From positions 4,127,001 to 4,191,000 of the forward strand of contig JAWQUS010000020.1 in the NCBI GenBank assembly GCA_036365455.1: a stretch of 64,000 bases of DNA, in the 5' to 3' direction. A model generated the notes under the pieces. That model ran no database searches. It saw only the letters and a program-made list of their open reading frames with translations, and was not told the origin of the DNA. Source of the stretch: Macrosoma leucophasiata. Its lineage: Eukaryota > Arthropoda > Insecta > Lepidoptera > Hedylidae. Below are positions 18,850-31,054 of the stretch, one piece after another. Made by a program: the position numbers and the translations under genes. Every line of letters starts with the position of its first letter. Position 1 is the stretch's first letter.

Positions 18850-21166
18850 TGATATAAAATTATGACATGCAATCGATATGTTCCAGTAACATTTTAATTG
18901 GTTTTGCAAATACGGAGCCTAGTTTCAGAAATAATGTTATAAATTAAGAACAATAATAATAACATAAACACTGTTATTGTGTACATGAAATGTATGAAAC
19001 AAATTTTCATCTCATAATGCTTTGAAAATAGTTGAAATTTTAAATTAAATTAAGTCGGCCTTCTGTAATTTCATTAGAAAATAAAAATAACTTAGTATTT
19101 AAAAAAAAATATTGACTAACAAAAATAAAAATAACAAATAAAAAAATGAAAAATCCTAAAAAAACCGGTTAACCGGTTTTTTTATACCAAAACCAGAGAA
19201 ACCCGGTTTTGCATGCCCTAACCTCATAACCTCATAACGTCTGGTTGTAATCTTCCTAAGTAGTAATGCTATTGATAAGTCCAATAAAGTACCAGCTTAA
19301 ATATTCAGAGGGAACAAAAAATTTTATATGATTTTCTGGAATTGATGAGATTTTCAGTATTACCGAAGTAGGTACCTATGTGTAGCCGGTTATATGTGAA
19401 TAATTGTGAATATTTTTATCTTATATTAAACCTTGTTTTATATATTTACGTAAAACGCGCATAACTAATTAAGAGACCTTGTAATGAACCAAATTATAGA
19501 TAGATTTAGCAAAAATACATTAAATGTATTCGTAGTATTCGTACTTATTTCGCATAAAATTAATGGTGTTACTTACATTGTGGCGTGTTGTGCATAAATG
19601 TATTTTTAGATGTTCTATTGTGACAATTCTTTGTGACCAAAGGACTAATTCTTCTAATATTATGCCTATTATAAGATGAATGCGAAAATAAGTAATGAAG
19701 GCCTAAATTAATCAATATTAACTCTTACTTGGATAGCACTTATTTTTACGCTTTACTTTACCATTCTTCGAAGTCAAAAGCTTATGTGATTTAGGAGTAA
19801 ATAGGCACCAAATTTTACTAATTTTGATGTTTGTTTTTATGATGTATATTTACAAAAATATACATAATATACATTTTGTCTCACGGCAATAAGCATTTTG
19901 TAAGGAACAGCTGATTTTTTTTCGCGATACCAGTGTGAGCACTATAATGATGAATAAATTGAGTCATTAAAATTTGGATAGTGGCCTAATAATTATGTAT
20001 GTATGCTATTATATGTTATGAATGTCATACTTATGTTGAAGTATAGTAGATAGTAGTAGCCAGTCAAGTAGCACTTCAATAATTACAAGAATTAGCCCTC
20101 TACAATAGTCTTAGAAGTTTTGGCATAGTTAAAAAAAGGAATCACTAATGTTTCACCGACAAACGTTACGCAAATCTTCATTTCAAAACCAACGTTTTGT
20201 ACACTATTAATGCCACAAATATATAATTCCGTAAATGTTTCATTTCGCAACTCAACGATTCGTATACTAATTATTTCGCAAACATTTAATTACATAAATG
20301 TATTAAAAAAAATAATTAACACCGAACAGGAGCTCGCCCGCCGCACCCTTCGACCTAACCTGACTATGTCGTAAAATTGGAGAATATTTTTTTCAAATAA
20401 ATTATTTATAAAGTGATGAGTAAAAAAAAAAAAAGTTTTGTAATAATCTATTTGCCAAGTGAAATATTTATGTAGTGATGTAGTTGTAGAAAGTTGAGAT
20501 GTGAAAGATGTGAAACGAAATCGTTGCGAAACGTTGGCTTTGTAATGAAGAGTTTTGAAACGTTTGTCGGTAAAAGAACTTGTTTCTTTTACCTAAAAAA
20601 GTGATGCTTTATATTGTTTGTAAAGTGAATATATTTAAAAAAACTGTATTTAAAATATAAAATACTATCTAAATATTACTGAATGTACCTATTAGATACA
20701 TAATATGATTTTCTATGTAATTATAAGTTTCATATTTTTATATATTGTTTTTTTACAATAAAAAGTAGCGTAATAAGTAGTAATGTCTACACTTCTAAAC
20801 ATGTATTTACTAGAAGTCTGTTTTGTAGGTTGTTTACAATATTATAGTCTGACTCACCTGTGAGTTAACTTTTAACTTATCCAAAACTAAATAAGTCGGA
20901 CAGTCTATACATATGTAGCCGACTAATATTTATCTTTCTTATAAAAGTTATGACATGTGAATCAGACAACTTATATACTCTGTAGTGTTGTGTCTTATTA
21001 TTAACACGATAAGCTAATATTTGTAAACGGATATACACTAACGCTGAACTCAATAAAATCTCTATCTAACACAGTAGATACCTGTATGTAGATATACGTG
21101 GTTTGTTGAAGTTGTATCGAAAATATATAACAATATATTATATTAAAATTAAAGAGAGTTTCAATT
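18850..21166. other. AT-rich intergenic stretch downstream of the acetyltransferase
   Basis: No gene was recognised. A perfect short palindrome, aaccggttaaccggtt with A/T arms, lies at about 19157-19182. Between 20150 and 20580, repeated phrases of the type cgaaacgttgg/aaacgtt occur in both orientations, which suggests an old foldback element without clear ends. Confidence 0.4.
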
Positions 21167-21545
21167 ACTGGTGGTAGAGCTCCAGTGACGTAGCTCGCGG
21201 GCGTAGGCACCACCGCATTACCTAATATACTTGCCGCTAAATGGTAGTGTTCAGCACTATTGTGTTCAGAACTTTCTATCACAAGTATTATTATGCTCAA
21301 AAGAAAGTTCCAAATACTGTTAAAACTTTGTACCACTATGTTACAGAAAATATTTTTTTTATTTTATTTTATTATTGTGTTCAGGTCCTTTCCGGTAATT
21401 TCCGGCACAGAGGCATAACACCTTAGGCCTCAGCAGTGGTAACGCATCTGCATTTTGACCTTGGTCTTTGTGTAAGTGTCTATAGGCTGCAGTCATCACT
21501 TAACATCAATGTGAGCTGTCTGCTTGTTTACCACTTCCATTAAAA
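21167..21545 (+). mobile_element. Retroposon family A, copy interrupted by a LINE piece
   Basis: Starts actggtggtagagctccagt and ends ccacttccattaaaaa. A 103-bp insert splits it after cactattgtgttcag. Confidence 0.85.
21270..21372 (+). mobile_element. 103-bp retroposed insert with 12-bp TSD
   Basis: Flanked by the direct repeat tattgtgttcag (21258-21269 and 21373-21384). It ends in a T/A-rich run (ttttttttattttattttat). The frame TFYHKYYYAQKKVPNTVKTL resembles the extreme C-terminus of jockey-type LINE proteins, so a severely 5'-truncated LINE is the likeliest source. Confidence 0.6.
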
Positions 21546-21549
21546 AACG

Positions 21550-22100
21550 TTTGCCAGCCGAACCACTAGGTACCTAGTCTCACCCCACGGGCTTGGCTGG
21601 CTTGTGTTACTTGCCGTAAGCATCTGTCTTAGCTCCCGGGTCCTCTACCCAGTCTTGGGCCCCAGGCGTGTGAGGAATCACTGTGCTGCCCAGACCCTCT
21701 CGACCCGGAATAAGCGTCAAGTTCCTGCTAAGCATGAAGTACCATCTACATCAGTGCCGGATAAGTCATATAGCAAGAGGCAGCAAATGCTACAGGCCCC
21801 GCGCCTTGGGGGACCTCGCGCCTGTGTCCAAAAAAACCACAAATATGTAAAATATGTAATATACCTTAGCTATTCTCAAATTGAGCGTTGGCCACACTGT
21901 AATTATATAGGTATATTATTATGTTGCAAGTTGGCAATACCACAATACTTACAGGGGGCATCCCCTAATATTGTTTTCGATCCCTTTTCGTAAATGTTCT
22001 GTTGGATGTAACTCTAGGGCCCCATGGTCACATTTGCTACGGGCCCCGCACTGGCTTTATCCGGCACTGATCTACATACGGCCTTTTTTGACTCGTCACT
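21550..22100. other. GC-richer unassigned repeat-like stretch
   Basis: Contains tcttgggccccaggcgtg, cagtgccggataagtcatat and gctacaggccccgcgc. The composition suggests an old mobile-element relic, but the frames are broken and no family was recognised. Confidence 0.35.
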
Positions 22101-22673
22101 GGCGCTTTTCGCGGTGAAGGCTGCGGGCTGAAACTTTTATCGCAAAACTGCTCTGCTCTTTTCAAGTTATTATTTTTATCCACTTAAAAGTCAACTAAAA
22201 CATGAGTCATTGAGTCATCGACAATCAGGGATTCGTAAGTATTTTCATCGACTTCAGGAAAGGTTTCTCAATTCGACCGTATTTCGACCTATCTATTTTT
22301 ATGTGTTCGATTTTGATGATAATTATTTGTTGCAAAGAATCTCCTTTACGTGAGTATTCATCTATTAAGTAAAACAAGGATCTGATGATGGCACCCCAGA
22401 GAAATAGAGGGGAACTTTCTAAAATCGCAAGGACGTCCAGAGCGTTTGTTATTTTTTTCATTATGTATTTTAAATTTAATGAAGGTCTTGAGTCTGGATC
22501 TGATGATGGAGCCGAAAGTCGAGGGGATAAGGATTTTTTTTATGTAACTAAGGAGAAAAGCATGCAGCTCACATGGATGTTTGATTGATGAAATTAATCG
22601 TTCTGTAAGTATAATTTTTTTAACCGTCAACAACTTCGAGGTTGTCTGGTCTAGTACCCTCAAACATGATAGG

Positions 22674-22790
22674 AGTTTTTTTATTTATTTATTCTTTTAT
22701 GCACAGAATTTATACATAAGGCGGACTTAACGCCACTAGGCGTTATCTACCACTCAACCTTCGGGTAATGAGGAAATCGACGAAGTAGGT
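22674..22790 (+). mobile_element. LINE 3' tail fragment
   Basis: tttatttattcttttatgca, then ggcggacttaacgccactag and gttatctaccactcaacc. This is a recurring lepidopteran LINE tail, seen again at 61283-61395. Confidence 0.5.
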
Positions 22791-23069
22791 GCAATCGTAC
22801 AAAGAGCGAAAATATGAGTGACAACTAAAAATATTGATAAAGAAATAATGTTCAATATGCGTGGGAATAATATTAAAATAATACATAAAATAATATATTT
22901 ATATACATATAAAAATAAATATACATAAGATAAAATACATATTTATAATAGGTATGTACCTATAAATAATTACGTAACTGGTAAATATTGATAGGCAATT
23001 AAGAAACATACTAATATCATATTTAAGATATCATAATATCATGTATAACTATACTAAATATATGTTTTT

Positions 23070-23480
23070 TTTATTATGACTGCAGCCTATAGACATCTAC
23101 ACAAAAACCAGAAGTCAAACTGCAGATGCGTTGCCACCCCTGAGACCTTCTTGTTCTGACTATGATAGTTGTTATGGAGCTATACACTACTATATAACTG
23201 GACACTATAGTCACACCGCGGACACTCCGCCAAAATTCCATACAAACGCTTAATTTGGTCTCTATTACACAGACATCAATCAGTGACGTGCATTTACACG
23301 TGCACCTGTGTGCGTAGCAGGTTGGGTGATACGGGGAAATCGGGCGGGACGTCGAAGTGTCCATTCAATACGTAGTATTATTACATATTCTCTGCTATAG
23401 TGCTGAACACTACCATTTAGCGGCAGATAGATAAGGTAAAGCGGTGGTATTTACGCACTTGTGCTACACGAACTCTACCA
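23070..23480 (-). mobile_element. Retroposon family A, degraded copy carrying an R230 insert
   Basis: Left part 23070-23211 (gactgcagcctatagacatc and following) and right part 23401-23480 (gctgaacactaccatttagcgg) belong to one family A copy split by the R230 unit. Confidence 0.7.
23212..23395 (-). repeat. R230 repeat family, copy 2, with 6-bp TSD
   Basis: Starts cacaccgcggacactccgcc and ends acatattctctgc. The direct repeat tatagt flanks it (23206-23211 and 23396-23401) inside a family A copy, whose own sequence shows that this stretch was not originally there. Confidence 0.8.
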
Positions 23481-23685
23481 TCAGGAACAAATGCTTTTGG
23501 CGAATGCCGATAGGTCCCTAATTTTTTATGTTATAATGGTGACATAATGACGCACAGTTCACAATGATCGTAAGTAACCACGGCAATCTATAGATATCTA
23601 TACAAATATCGGAAATCAATATGTACATTGCATTGCATGCAACTAGAAGTGTAGATGCTACACGAGGCTACTACGAGGCCATAGA

Positions 23686-23760
23686 AATAGAAATAGAAAA
23701 TATTTTTATTTCGAATAGATCTTAACAGATACTTTCAAATATTCAATTCAATACATAACC
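23686..23760 (+). repeat. Short interspersed repeat (gaaaatatttttatttcgaatag)
   Basis: gaaaatatttttatttcgaa, tagatctta and cagatacttt recur from 7868-7920. Probably a LINE tail. Confidence 0.5.
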
Positions 23761-23890
23761 ATCTAACCGGAATACGATACTGTAGGACACTATCATTTTA
23801 CGACAGATAGATTAAGATATCTAAAAAATCTGTGCTTTCGAGCTTAGACCCAGTAACGAAACGAAAAAAAAGAGCTTGACTGCCTGTAAC

Positions 23891-24187
23891 TTTTTTTTTT
23901 TTTTTTTTTTATGTAATGATAGTGGTAAACAAGCATGCAGTTCACATTGATGTTAAGTGATGACTGCAGCCTATAGACACCCACACAAAGACCAAGGTCA
24001 AAATGCAGATGCGTTACCACTCCTGAGGCCTAAGGTCTTATGCCTCTGTGCCGGAAATTACAGGGCCGTACATTACCACCTGACCGGAACACGATAGTGT
24101 TGAACACTACCATTTAGCGGCAAGTATATTAGGTAATGCGGTGGTGCCTACGCCCGCGAGCTCCGTCACTGGAGCTCTACCACCAGT
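23891..24187 (-). mobile_element. Retroposon family A, full copy with T20 tract
   Basis: Twenty T followed by atgtaatgatagtggtaaac and the whole unit to gagctctaccaccagt. An 18-bp inverted repeat (23872-23889 and 24232-24249) brackets it. Confidence 0.9.
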
Positions 24188-24231
24188 GACGGAGCTCGGT
24201 ACCACTTGGTAGAGTCACAGGGTCTACCAAA

Positions 24232-24310
24232 TTACAGGCAGTCAAGCTCCGACCCTGTAACTTGGTAGAGTTACAGGGTAACTTGGTACACCCTGTAACT
24301 CTACCAATTC
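24232..24310. repeat. Local inverted repeats beside the family A copy
   Basis: ttggtagagttacagggt at about 24262 and accctgtaactctaccaa at about 24291 are perfect complements. The preceding ttacaggcagtcaagctc complements 23872-23889. Confidence 0.8.
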
Positions 24311-24329
24311 ATAGGGTGGGAGCTCGAAG

Positions 24330-25090
24330 GTATAGGCACCTTTAAGATTTATTAGAATATCATACTCGTAAAATAATAAGTTGAATATGTATTACATATT
24401 TTACGAGTGTACCATAATCTTATTTATCAAAATTATGAATAGCGCACATAAATGAATCACACGAATACAACTTTTAACATGACAGACAAAAACAAAAAAT
24501 AACAGTCAGTTAAAGTTGAAAAACATCTAAAAACTCGACGGTTAAAATAACAAGGGGCAATAATTTGGCAACAAAATTGTCTGTCCATTGTACGCAAACG
24601 AATAAAAAATAGGGGAGGAGCGCCATACAGTCGCACAAGGAGTGCAGGCCGTCTGCCAAGAATTGATTGAAACGTAGTGATGTGCGTCATTGTTATCGAT
24701 GAATGAGGTTTGAATGGTCATTGCAAGTTATTGAGCGATTCATATAAATTATGCTTAGGCTGTACGTAAGGTTTGTATTGACTTGAGCTGCAATTGTATT
24801 TATTAATTTCTTTATTCAAAAATAGTTCTAGTAATAGTAAGTTGTTCAAAACTTAATGTTCCTATTAAAACTAATACTAATCATAGACGTAAGAAAACGT
24901 GTCTTTGGCTATATGTAAGTAAATAGAACCTAATTGTAACCAAAGATTTGCTGTCCATGGGAATTCTGTCATCAAAAACACGTCATTTCTCTCTCTTGCT
25001 TTATTATCATGGTAATCAAACCTGTGAGATCATTTCAATCTACGATCTAATTCGTAGCAGAAGCATAGCATTGTAACTCAGCATAATATC
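24330..25090. other. AT-rich stretch, nothing recognised
   Basis: No exon, RNA or repeat unit was recognised with confidence. Confidence 0.4.
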
Positions 25091-25093
25091 TAT

Positions 25094-25294
25094 ACGCTTC
25101 CACTCACGGCCCCACACTAGGTATAAACCTGTATCATGGGTGCCGTTGTACACACAGCACATACACAAACTCCCAGACCCGAAACAAATATCTATAAGCC
25201 AACAAATATTTGTCTCGGTGCGAGGATCGAACCCGCGACCTTCGAATCAAACGGTCGTTTCACACCGGTGGACTAAACGAGTCGTCAATCTATG
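25094..25294 (-). mobile_element. tRNA-derived SINE family B, copy
   Basis: On the minus strand it reads a tRNA-like head with B box gggttcgatcctcgcacc, then caaatatttgttggcttata and the tail ending gtgagtggaagcgtat. Same family as 30251-30470, 34261-34453 and 42880-43072. Confidence 0.8.
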
Positions 25295-25299
25295 TAAGG

Positions 25300-26640
25300 T
25301 AATTACAGTTAGTTTCAACGTATTAAGAAAAAACAACTTTCGGCCAAATACTCAAACGTCACTTAAATCTAAGTGGGACTTAAAAGTCTTCTGTCTTTAT
25401 AAAACACGTTCAAACGATAGAGACAGCGCACATTTGAGCGTTGCTTAAAATTGAGTGACGTTTGAGTATTCGGCCATTAGTCTGTTAGTTGTTTTTATTA
25501 AATTAATTAAAACTACGTTATCATAATCCGTGGATTTCTGTTATGATTATGTTTCATATTTTTCACTTGATAGTAGTTGTGACAATTTTCAAATAAAACT
25601 CATAAAATGTCTTTATGAATAAATGAAAAATATTGATAAGTTAAGAATACTAGTCCCAAAGCCTTCATCGTGACATTGGTGTGAGTAGGCATATTCAATT
25701 TTTTTATTTTAATTGTGGTGTATCGATGTTACCCGTACATCACTTAATTACGCATGCTTATCTCGTTTGTTGGAACGTGATGTTTTTAATCTGTAATTTC
25801 GTGTACTATTAGTTTTGAATTTTGAATGTTCGCATCACAGCATTATATAAGTCTAAACATTAAAATCAATGGTTTAAAACATTTACTTATCAAATTTTCA
25901 TAGGTTTTGTCAATTAAGTTACCAAATCTATGTGACGCCCAATAACAATTATGTAATAAATCTACGAATGTCTGTTTGTCTCGCCTATAAGTGCAATTAA
26001 CAGATCGCCGAGTAATTTTGGAAAGTTGATGACCACATTCAACTCAGTACCTAGCATCAGTGTGAAAACAATACATTGAGGCTAGGAACTATTTGCGCTT
26101 CCTACTTTCCGATTAGAGTTGACGATAAGGCTGTATCAAGTTAAATCATCTCAACGTCCTATAAAAATAAAATAAATTATGGATGTATAGATACCGGAGC
26201 TAACTCTTTAGCTTTATTATTTTAGGGTGACACCTCTTATGACACGTCAAAAACCAACAAAGTAAATTAAAGTGAATAATTGATATGTATGTCAATTTAT
26301 AAGCTAAAAGAAAATATGTATAGTCAAGAATATCACTAAGATAAAACTAAATATAATAAACTAATGTAAGTAAGTAAGAACCAACTAAAATTTTCTACTC
26401 AGAAAAATACTGCTTAAATTTTATTCAAAGAGAAAAATTAAACTAGGCTACGTCAACATGGTTCTACAACCGACTAACACTAAAAAATATCTTTGATTTT
26501 ATACATTTATTAATATAAATATGAAAACTAGGAACGCAGACAAAAATAAAAGAATTCTTATTTCAAGGCTGTAACAAAAAATGTTTTTTTGATGTTATGT
26601 CTGCCTTAAATTGATATTAACATTCTATCTAAACGCGTGA
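25300..26640. other. AT-rich intergenic stretch
   Basis: No gene seen. cggccaaatactcaaacgtcac near 25341 and its inverted counterpart gtgacgtttgagtattcggcca near 25455 are the arms of a hairpin element (about 25340-25480); related phrases occur at 29740-29860. Confidence 0.5.
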
Positions 26641-26647
26641 TGTTTGT

Positions 26648-26940
26648 TTTTTTTTATGTAATGGAATTGGCAAACAACCATGCAGTTCACATTGATGTTA
26701 AGTGATGACTGCAGCCTATAGACACCCACACAAAGACCAAGGACAACATGCAGATGCGTTACCACTCCTGAGGCCTAAAGTGTTATGCCTCTGTGTGTGC
26801 CGGAAATTACAGGGCCGTACATTAACACCTGACCGGAACTCGATAGTGCTTGCTGAACACTACCATTTAGCGGCAAGTATATTAGGTAATGCGGTGGTGC
26901 CTACGCCCGCGAGCTCAATCACTGGAACTCTACTACCAGT
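26648..26940 (-). mobile_element. Retroposon family A, full copy
   Basis: From the T tract and atgtaatggaattggcaaac to ggaactctactaccagt. Confidence 0.9.
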
Positions 26941-27029
26941 GAAAAAAAAAATTATATTGTATTTAAAAATTCCTTCTTTTTTTCTAAATGAGCACCTAAT
27001 TTATATTGCTTATTCTTCACAATTCAACG

Positions 27030-27340
27030 TAAACGTCGTGTCATGACGACCCCAACGCCCTCTACTGGAGAAGAATTCTTCCTCAAGTCAGTAGACCGAA
27101 CAATGGTGGTCAAACCATTTCAGTGGGGCAGTAGTTAAAATAACGCGGAATGGGCAGCAGCGTCCCGCGATAAAACTAACACTGAGAAACATTGCGAACG
27201 CCAAACCGCTTGCCAAACGTGGCGATTTTGGCATATTCTCCCCTAATGACAACACTGATATGGTGAAGGTTTTGTCCAGCAATGGACGTTTTACAGCTGG
27301 AGTGATGATGATGATTGTTGGATATAATTTTTTAGATTAA
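27030..27340 (+). mobile_element. LINE (RTE-like) 3' end relic
   Basis: Ends gtccagcaatggacgtttta, cagctggagtgatgatgatg, a common 3' end of lepidopteran RTE-type LINEs. The preceding 250 bases are frame-broken and probably belong to the same element. Confidence 0.5.
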
Positions 27341-28084
27341 ACCGCTTGCTATCTCTTACTATCCTATTCCTCCGTCCCTTTCCCGCTTGCATACTGTGTG
27401 CTGTGTGAACCCCGCTGGAAAGACCCGCCTATACAGCAGTGGACGCGCGCTGTCAGAAGAACACCTCGTTCCCTTAAAAACTCCGCAAATATTGGCACCG
27501 ATGCGCGGACGCAAGTTCTTAAACTAAATATATATTATACTTAAACATTGTTGTGTGTGTGACGTTAATTTGGAGCGACTCGCCGAGCCCTAACGGGAGT
27601 TATAAGGTATGTGTGCATGCCTTCCATTCATCTGCCTCTGCACTCTTTCTTTTTCTCGTCCCGTGCAGACGGCTCCGCATCCATTCTAAAGTAGGATTTA
27701 GCAAGTGTCTTTTATTGAAATTTTGACCCCACGCTAGGAACCACCGCAAGAAATACAGTCCACAAAACATCGAATTATATTATATCTAGTGGTAATAGCT
27801 ACTAATGATGATGATGAAATGTAAACATTATTCATTTCCGTTTTAGAATGTTGACACAGCAGTCTTAGTCAGTTAAAAATACAAAGAAAGGCGTGGAAAA
27901 ATTTAAATTGAGTTCCTATTGTTAGTAACATTTAAAACTGTCAAAACATCGACTATTGTAGTGATGAGCTGCGTTGTGTCATCGATGTAGTGATGAACCT
28001 TGTCGCAACTAATAAAGCCATCCTCCGAAGTCATGCGTTGATTAAGGAAGATAATATCGAGGTAAATATGGCCCCGTTATAACT

Positions 28085-28310
28085 ATCACAGAGACATAAC
28101 ACCTAAGGTCTCAAGGGTGGTAATCGCATCTGCATTTCATTTTGACCTACGAGTACGGCTCTGTAATTTCTAGCACAGAGGCATACTCACGCCTCAGAAG
28201 TGGTAACGCATCGGCATTTTGACATTGGTCTTTGTGTAAGTTTCTATAGGCTGCAGTCATCACTTAACACCAATGTGAAGTGCATGCTTGTTTACCACTT
28301 CCATTATAAT
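28085..28310 (+). mobile_element. Retroposon family A, rearranged copy, tail hit by mariner
   Basis: The segment ctgtaatttctagcacagag to cttgtttaccacttccatta follows the family, preceded by a partial duplicate of its own middle (28090-28150). Its A-rich tail is interrupted by the mariner relic and continues at 29230 (tataaaaaaac). Confidence 0.75.
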
Positions 28311-28311
28311 A

Positions 28312-29228
28312 GGTTGGGAAAAAAGTCTTTTCGCATGATAGTATGTATGAACTTGTAATAAAATCTCTTTGGCTGTATCTGTCTGGTTTTGGTATCATTG
28401 AAAGATAAAATTTTAAAAAACATAATTCCAAATTAGGCAAATGTATGATTTTCACAAAAAAAAACTGGATATTTGGGTACCTCACGAGCTCACTGAAAGA
28501 AACCTAATGCACCGTGTACTCATTTGTGATTCTTTATTACGACATAATGAAACCGAATCATTTTTGAAGAAGCTGATAACTGGTGATGAAAATTGGATCA
28601 CGTACGACAAGAACGTGCGAAAAAGGTCGTGGTCAAAGGCCGGTCAGGCTTCACAGACTGTGGCGAAACCCGGGTTAACTCGCAATAAGGTGATGTTGTG
28701 TGTGTGGTGGGATTGGAAGCATTATTCATTATGAGCTATTACCACCAGGCAGGACTATCGATTCTGAACTCTACTGCGAACAACTGATGAGATTAAAGCA
28801 AGAAGTTGAGAGAAAGCGGCCGGAATTGATCAACAGAAGGGCTGTGGTGTTTCATCATGATAACGCTAGACCTCACACATCTATAGCCACTCAGCAAAAA
28901 TTAAGAGAGTTTGGCTGGGAGGTGTTAATGCATCCGCCGTATAGTCCTGACCTTGCACCTTCAGATTTCCACCTGTTTCGGTCTCTTCAGAATTCTTTAT
29001 GCAATGTTAGGTTAACATCACGAGAGGACTGCCAAATCCACTTGTCGCGGTATTTTGATGAGAAGTCCCAAAATTTTTATAGTAATGGGATCATGTCCCT
29101 ACCTACAAGATGGCAAAAGGTTATCGAACAAAATGGTACATACGTACTTTAGTTAAATTTAAATAAACTATATTAAAAAATGTTTTGAATTATCTTAAAA
29201 AATGCGAAGAAACTTTTTCCCCAACCTT
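28312..29228 (+). mobile_element. Mariner-family transposon, internally deleted
   Basis: Terminal inverted repeats: left ggttgggaaaaaagtctttt at 28312, right complement ending ctttttccccaacc near 29228. The left end abuts TA, as expected for mariner; the right end is offset by one base. At about 0.92 kb it is shorter than the usual 1.3 kb because the 5' part encoding the DNA-binding helix-turn-helix region is missing. It lies inside the A-rich tail of a family A retroposon. Confidence 0.9.
28441..29152 (+). pseudogene. Mariner transposase catalytic domain, frameshifted
   Basis: Transposase of the mariner family, which cuts and pastes DNA at TA targets through a DDD metal site. Two frames overlap: 28441-28734 contains TGDENWITYD (first Asp) and 28700-29152 contains HHDNARPH (second Asp) and YSPDLAPSDFHLF (third Asp). 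The second and third Asp are separated by 34 residues, the mariner DD34D signature. A one-base loss near 28716-28720 (after VWWDW) shifts the frame, and the N-terminal DNA-binding part is deleted, so the copy is dead. The catalytic part is otherwise well preserved. Confidence 0.9.
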
Positions 29229-29264
29229 ATATAAAAAAACCTCTGTATTTCTAACTGGCGAATG

Positions 29265-29345
29265 GAGGGTTTTTGCGTGTATGCATACATCCATGTACCC
29301 CTGTCCACCCCTTCGGGGATTACAGGCGTGAAGTTACGTTTAAAT
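29265..29345 (+). mobile_element. SINE family C tail fragment
   Basis: tgcatacatccatgtaccc, then ccccttcggggattacaggc, the conserved 3' part of family C, without the tRNA head. Confidence 0.55.
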
Positions 29346-30250
29346 TGTGTCACAAAAGTTGTAGACTCTGATAAATTATGATATGTTCTTAGGTTTTCGC
29401 GAGCTACACTCATTGAAATAAAACTATTATATATCTGATAAATTAACCCAACAAAGAACAGATTTTGTGCTCAATTATATAAATTACCATCCATCTAAAG
29501 TATAATGAGGATGAAAACTAAAGTTAAATTTTTTGAATCAATTAACATACGTCTTCATTTGAAGGCAATCACAAAGTAGGTACTCTAATTATAGCATTTA
29601 GTGCTTCAATGTTAAGTATCCCAATTCATTTAGATGATGCTTAGAGAGAAAAACCGGCGAAGTGCGCGTTGGGACACGCGTAATGTAGGGTTTATTTTTT
29701 CAAGTACATTGTACTCGCATAAGTACGAGTAGATCGACTATCGGCCAAAAACTGAAATGTCACCTAAATCTATGTGGGACTCAAAAGTCTTCTATCTCTA
29801 AAAAAACACGTGCAAAGAAAGAGATATTTGAGAGTTGATTAAAATTAAAACTCCCACTTTACATGTACGGGAGTTACCCTAAAAAAAATGTTTTTATGAT
29901 TTCATCGGATCACAATGTTATATAACTTGTTTTAATATATAATAATCATGTAAAATAACAGCTTTCTAAAATTATACACTCAATGCGACATGTTAAATGA
30001 AAACAAAATGTTACGCCAACATCAACTTATCTGGTAATTTCATAGTGACGTAGGCGTTCGTAGAAGTGTACGTAGCGCGTAGCAAATTATTTACTCAAGA
30101 AATGAGTTACTTCAATCGAGTGATGAAGTTATTTACGTAAGTAATAGCTAAATATTAGAACATTGACATAACATACTATATTACTAATAGATGTGTAGTA
30201 ATAAAATAGTCAATGACGTTCACTATTCGTAATGCATTCCGCATTTTGAC

Positions 30251-30470
30251 GACCCGGTTAGTCCAGCGGTGTGAGATGACCGTTTGATTCGAAGGGTCGC
30301 GGGTTCGATCCCCGCACCGGGACAAATATTTGTATGGCCTACAGATATTTGTTTCGGGTCTGGGTGTTTGTGTATGTGTTGTATGTGTACAACGGCACCC
30401 ACGACACAGGTTTATACCTACTGTGGGGCTGTGAGTGTAAGCGTATTTTATTTTATTTTTATTTTTTATT
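30251..30470 (+). mobile_element. tRNA-derived SINE family B, best full copy
   Basis: The head gacccggttagtccagcggt (A-box region) and the B box ggttcgatccc (30302-30312) form the pol III promoter of a tRNA-derived SINE. The body runs through ggcctacagatatttgtttc and acaacggcacccacgacaca to an A/T-rich tail gcgtattttattttattttt. Confidence 0.9.
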
Positions 30471-30650
30471 GTACGGCCCCGTTATAACTATCACAGAGAT
30501 AACAACTTAGGTGTCAGGGGTGTCAACGCATCTGAATTTTGACTAATGGTTTTTGTGTAGATGTCCATAGACGGCAGTCATCACTTAACATCAACGTGAG
30601 CTGTTTTGTCTGAGCGTAAGCTTGTTTGCCACATTCCATACATAAAAAAA
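30471..30650 (+). mobile_element. Retroposon family A, 5'-truncated diverged copy
   Basis: Starts gtacggccccgttataacta and ends attccatacataaaaaaa. Directly follows the family B copy. Confidence 0.75.
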
Positions 30651-30653
30651 TGA

Positions 30654-30760
30654 CCAGCCAGTTTGGTCCAGCCGTGTGTGACGACCGATTGCACGGATTC
30701 GATCCCCGTAACACCAAAATAACAATTATTTGAATGGCCTACAGATATTAGACACCTTGT
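30654..30760 (+). mobile_element. tRNA-derived SINE family B, truncated copy
   Basis: Head cagtttggtccagccgtgtg with B-box-like ggattcgatccccg, then ggcctacagatatt; it ends early. Confidence 0.65.
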
Positions 30761-31054
30761 CTAAAATAATAATAATAATGTTTTTTTTTCATGTTACTAT
30801 GGGAAAGTGTTAACTACACTTTGAATGCAAAAAAACTAGAACAATGCTACTATGGGGAATGTCCTGTCTAGTACCCTAGTACTTATAGGTCAATGCCAAA
30901 AATATGTAATTTACCGAAAGAGATAACTTTTTCATCAATATAAGTAGATCTTACGTGAACCAAACTTAACAATCAAGATCAACCACACACCCCATCGATC
31001 TTCTTTATGCTAACTGCCAAGCAGTTTTTCCGAGCTCTGAATCATGAACGAGCC

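Noticed and set aside
27340..27720. An LTR or first exon (phrases gtgtgtgacgttaatttgga, gagttataag|gtatgtgt)
   Set aside because: A possible donor is present, but no matching LTR, promoter or acceptor could be found.
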